DNA of 64,000 bases. It comes from Isoperla grammatica. Taxonomy: Eukaryota; Arthropoda; Insecta; Plecoptera; Perlodidae. Location of the stretch: contig OX246741.1 of the NCBI GenBank assembly GCA_945910005.1, positions 12,786,890 through 12,850,889 of the forward strand. Reading direction: 5' to 3'. Of this stretch, positions 59,650 through 64,000 are shown in pieces. The notes beneath the pieces were generated by a model. The model did no database searches, was not told the DNA's origin, and saw only the letters and a list, made by a program, of their open reading frames with translations. The translations under genes were made by a program, and so were the position numbers. How positions within the stretch are numbered: position 1 is the first letter of the stretch; every line of letters starts with the position of its first letter.

Positions 59650-61870
59650 CCAAAGCATAATATTATGCTAACGGATAAGGAACGTAGAACGATGCCAATC
59701 CATTGCTGAAGTTTACGAGGAACTTGTTCTAGAACATATAGTCATTTCAGTTTACTCCTAGTCCTTGAATACTAAAACACAGTGACCTCCTACTGTCTAT
59801 GACAAAATATACAGGTGGTGTATATACGAGACTTGCTGTTAACCTGCACGGTAGTTACAAGCTTTTGAAATAATTATAGCACACTTAATTTAATTGGCAA
59901 GAGTTTAATCTCGAAAGTGTATGAAGAAAGTTGATTATTAAAATTATATTTATAATTTTTAAGTAGGGATGTAAAAATTATTATTAAAATCCATTACATT
60001 TTTTTAATTTAATACTTTCTCGTTTCAGTGCTTCCCGCTAAATGGAATCTATGTAAATTATAAATAGTAAGTAGAAAATATTGTACACTAGCCGACATAA
60101 GTGAATCAAGGGTCGGACAGAACAAGTACAACCCTACAACTCTCATATATCAGCCATATTAGCTTTTAGCTCACTCTAACTTTCAAAATAGCCATCAGCC
60201 ACCATGTAAACACATACAAACGTTATAAGTTGTAAAGAAAGAAAGAGGTTTCACCCGTTTTTATGAAAACAAAAATATCCCCTTTACAAATCACAACAAC
60301 AAATATTTGTTTATTAAAAACACACACACATATATATACACCATAACCGAAAACATACAAAAACTAACGTTGGAAAGTAGATAATACTGACTAGCTGTGT
60401 GATACTTTGATAAATATAAGACACAAAAAATAAACAAGTGATAAGTAACGAAAACTGTGAAACTGTAGTTGCGAACACTCCCTTGCTTATTTATATGCTG
60501 GAAATACATAGTTCACTATTACTACTTTCTGGTTTTCTCGCTTGCCGCCCAGTATGTTAGTGAGTATATTATCTTTTACTTCTCGGCCAATGAATTCATA
60601 CATAAAATAAGCAGAAACTCACGCTGAAAATATATTTCATTTTCGTCAAGGCTTAAGGCCAAGTATGACCAAACAGAATAACAGCTTATTTCATAAAAAC
60701 ACATTTCGTTTTGTTTTTCATTTTCCCTTTTATCTTGGCTCGTCGACATCAACTCAAAAAGAAAATATACAAACAAATGAAACCGGCATTTCATTCATTT
60801 CAAACAAATATTGTGTCGACTGAGTTTCATAATTGCCGAAAAGCGTATACGGTGTCTCCCAAAGAAATATGCTTGTTTGAATGTTAAGTTTTTTACGTTT
60901 AACTTATTTGATATGTAGACCTACGAGTAATATTTTATATGGTTGTGTTTTGTTTTTCTTTATTAACTGAACTCTGGTTGAAGTAAATTAAAACAAATTG
61001 CAAAGAAAGAAAAACAGGCCAAAGGAAAGAATTCGAAATGGGAATTGAATACACTAATTATTTTCCATATAAACGATTATAATGATAGTAGGAACAAATT
61101 AAAAATCAATATTTAATATTTTCCCCAAAGTAAACATCTATAATGTACAATACTATAGATATAAGGTACATACAAATATAATATATAATAATTTGTCTAT
61201 ACATATGCGAAGCCAAGCTACAACACATGACCAAAACCAATAACGATCTAGTTCAGTCTAGGAAAAATACACTCAAAAACGAATTTGAACTGTAATCAAA
61301 ACAAAAATTATTGTTATGTTTTGAGAAATAAAAATGATGGGTAAAACGTGTAACATTTTCACGGTGCCAGTATTAGATTTTCATTTTTGACTTCACATTT
61401 TCTTCGTAACTACATTAAGTCCTAGATATATCTGACTTAATTAAATGTTTCGCTTTCTTAAACTTAGATTATGTACAGCTATATTAATTAATCTTTTAGA
61501 TTAGAACGTAAAAATTTCAAACGAAAGCATTTTGAGTTATTTCTCGGAAGATAACGAGCCGATTTTGGATGGAAAGAAAGAACGGGTAAAATTAAAAATA
61601 CACAAAATGCGGCACTGTGCGCTTAAGACCCTTCCGTTATACAACCATTCATGAAGAAATCAGCGATAATTTTATGTAAATGTAAATAGTCGTTAATTTA
61701 GTTCTTTGTGTGCCAAGAACTCAGAAATCTCTAGATAACGCTAAGATTGCTTTTTTCTTCATATATTGATATTTTAATTTTTCAATTTTCTAATTTAACT
61801 GAGATAAATTCATTGTTATCCTTCTCAATTTTTACAGAGAGAATTAAAATATAACCAGTTTTATATGGAG
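59650..61870. other. Anonymous AT-rich DNA
   Basis: No recognisable gene, RNA or transposon end. There are a few short CA/TA runs (about 60320-60340), and frames of about 70 codons are unremarkable. Confidence 0.45.
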
Positions 61871-61942
61871 AAAAGTGTTAACTACACTGACGTTACCCCG
61901 GGTAAACGGGTCAAGGAGATGGTGTGAAAATAGAAGACCGAA

Positions 61943-61965
61943 GGGGGGGGGGAAGGGGGGGGGGG
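61943..61965. repeat. Two adjacent poly(G) tracts (10 and 11 bp)
   Basis: G10, AA, G11, within a generally purine-rich stretch. Potential quadruplex on the plus strand. Confidence 0.95.
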
Positions 61966-62174
61966 TGAATGAGGAACCGAGGTCAGTCAGAGGTCATACA
62001 GATGGGGCAAGGGTTGCTCGTAGGCGAGATATCCAAACGACCGAGCTTATTCGTAGGGGAGGAAATGTTTAGGGGTTGCTTTGACTGAAGAGTGGTGTGA
62101 TATTGAAGCGTCCCGCACAGTAATTTGTGAACAGGGTCAAACATCAACACAAATACGGACACAGCTGGGACCTG

Positions 62175-62265
62175 TACATATTCCATGTGCACACAACTTG
62201 ATCTTTGCGTTATGATATGTTTCTGCGATACTTCTATGTTCCATACGCACACAACTTGACTCCCT
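62175..62265. repeat. Short repeated motif (TTCCATRYGCACACAACTTG)
   Basis: The motif appears at about 62181-62200 and 62238-62257, and in a TTCCATGCGTACATAACTTG form at 62807-62826, with a diverged version near 62740. Part of a low-copy local repeat of unknown class. Confidence 0.6.
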
Positions 62266-62910
62266 GGTATTCTAGCCTCTAAGCCACCACGTTCATGTTT
62301 ATGGACATAAACTTTTGGATTTTATTACAGTTAGACGGGGCGTTTGTTCTCATTGATCGCTGTTTACAAAATGTATAAACGTTGCGTTTTTTTTTTCGTG
62401 TCAATGTGGTGAATGGTACCTCGATTACAGACGTTTCAAAATTTATACTTGCAAAAACCGCTAAAAACAAGAGACAAGAAAATCTCTTTTTTAAACTCCC
62501 AGGAAAAATGTATTTTGGTGCCAAATTTTGGATCTATATTCAATCCAAAATTTCCCAAAAATTCTAAAAAAAACGTGATATATTAATTTAAAAATCTTAA
62601 AATCATAAAAAAATCATAGAATTGGTGATAGTGTTTTTAGTTTGCATTATCTGCTGAAAAAAAGCATGACTGAAAGGGCTAGCTGCAATGTTCTTACGGA
62701 CTTTTTACACATCGGATTGTGTCTACTCTATTTTCATGCTAAATGGGCACATAACTTGCTACTATTTGATCAACCATACGTTTACGATTTATGTGCTATT
62801 CCTATGTTCCATGCGTACATAACTTGACACTGGAAGTCATCTCACTGTAAACCTAGCAATGCCGATTACAATCCCGAAGCCGACAATTGTGGTTGGGTTT
62901 TTACTGCCCC

Positions 62911-63040
62911 ATTCATACACGCTATTACATTCCTGGCGCTCTTACACATATTCATAAATGCAATTTCACACTTAGTAGAGTGTGCAAGCGTCATTAGTTA
63001 CGCCCACTGTTTTAGGTGTTTCCAGGTTACCAAATACCGT
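62911..63040 (+). repeat. Dispersed repeat family R, copy 3
   Basis: Shares ATNCACGCTRTT, CATTCCTG, ATTAGTYACGCCCACTGTKT and GTTTCCAGGTTACCAAATAC-type blocks with copy 2, at similar spacing. Unlike copies 1 and 2 it is not followed by a foldback element; AT-rich sequence and a small CCTACTATC repeat follow instead. Confidence 0.55.
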
Positions 63041-63146
63041 CATGTAGATGGAACAAGTAATTCAATTAAATTCGATTGTTTTTATTCAGTACCACATATT
63101 ACAATTCAATATAAATTACAGTACATTTTTTTCATGTTGATCAATA

Positions 63147-63225
63147 CCTACTATCAATACATACCTACTATACCTACAATACCTACTATCAAAAAATACC
63201 TACTGATCAATACCTGTTGGTCTTT
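63147..63225. repeat. Irregular ATACCTACTATC tandem
   Basis: Six or seven irregular copies of an ATACCTACTAT-like 10-13-bp motif, with GATCAATACCTRCT at both ends. Confidence 0.75.
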
Positions 63226-63229
63226 TGAG

Positions 63230-64000
63230 TCAGTAGGTATAATATCTGGTGTGCGGAGTACCCAATAATGTATATATTAAACTAAGTATTAACTTAAAAG
63301 TAGACTATAACTATGCATTTAATTAACAATTATAATTAACTAGTATGATTTTGTGGGCTGACGAGACGATATTGAGGACTATGATTAATTCTTTATTTTT
63401 TAATTGATGCACATCATTGAGTAGATGGTAGTAACTAGAGACATAGAAAATTAAGTTTGAACTATTGAATATTCGGCTGTGTCTTGAGCATGAGAGTAGT
63501 TATAACGGGAGACAACTTTAGAAAGTACCATCATTATAAGTAAATACAGCTTCACTTGCAAAGTAGAGCACACATTATGTTGAAGTTAGTAAAGCATTGT
63601 CTTTGTATACTCGATACTACCCTCAATCAGATGTATGCAAACCAAGTAATGTACAGTGTTCAGTATTTAATTTTAAATAGGCCTACATTTCTTTATAAAC
63701 GTTTTATTCAAATATACCAAATTGAGCTTCATTAACTGTTTTATTTGTATGTAAAACAGTTAATTGTAATGCGTGTTGATTGTCAGTCGTTATATTATCA
63801 AACAACAACTTGTAATGTAGGTCATACGTGTTGTTAATGAGTTGTCTGTATTGATTACACATCTGTGTTTAAATTGAACGGGTGTTATAACAGAAACAAC
63901 GAAGAGTTTTATCGGTTTTAAAGCACTGGACTTGTTTTAACTACGAAAACGTTTCAGCTAAGACATTTTCGTGAGTGTTGTCAAGCAAAAAATATGTACA
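63230..64000. other. Anonymous AT-rich DNA to window end
   Basis: No feature recognised. The window end carries no obvious boundary. Confidence 0.5.

Overview
The window looks like non-coding DNA from a large, AT-rich animal genome, most likely a marine invertebrate. No taxon can be fixed from the sequence alone. The grounds are: no long open frames on either strand (the longest is 170 codons, and most sit in repeats); long (AGAC)n, (GCAGAA)n, (GA)n and (TC)n microsatellites; tRNA-derived SINE-like heads; the decayed 3' end of a non-LTR retrotransposon; and many non-autonomous DNA transposons with eukaryotic target-site duplications. I found no bacterial operon structure, CRISPR array, rRNA gene, intact tRNA gene or confident protein-coding gene. 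The window is best read as intergenic or intronic sequence. A few weak exon or promoter candidates are listed at low confidence.

Layout. 0-13 kb: dense in inverted-repeat elements. These are foldback A (3672-3836), a 147-bp Harbinger-like MITE flanked by TAA (4297-4443) with a near-identical second copy at 12130-12276, a composite foldback plus tandem array (5041-5624), a foldback between 15-bp direct repeats (7067-7388), and an 89-bp hAT-like element with an 8-bp target duplication (7872-7960). A 48-bp minisatellite (9230-9515) and a 138-bp tandem (10.8-11.2 kb) follow. 13-21 kb: a decayed non-LTR retrotransposon 3' end (minus strand), foldback B (17070-17217), and a cluster of long poly(C)/poly(G) tracts (15.4-20.8 kb). 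21-27 kb: a tRNA-Pro-like SINE head, a 23-bp minisatellite, a T-rich block with a 240-bp tandem (25.1-25.7 kb), then about 250 bp of (GCAC)n and (AGAC)n. 28-36 kb: a possible core promoter with a tiny first exon (28.97-29.09 kb), an RFX X-box-like palindrome (31.39 kb), and a 501-bp element with 53-bp perfect terminal inverted repeats flanked by TTA (35236-35736). 36-48 kb: (GCAGAA)n, a dispersed repeat with a nested insertion (41.5 and 43.5 kb), and weak exon candidates at 44.4, 46.2 and 47.2 kb. 48-64 kb: an interrupted (GA)n array, tandem repeats of about 118, 31 and 158 bp, tRNA-like SINE heads, and another copy of the repeat seen at 3.3 and 16.8 kb.

The clearest new-looking content is the set of short non-autonomous transposons. 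At least two families carry TWA-type 3-bp duplications and 53-bp terminal repeats, one is hAT-like, and at least two foldback families have no recognised superfamily. The window has no transposase, so any mobility would depend on genes elsewhere. There is no gene network here to describe.
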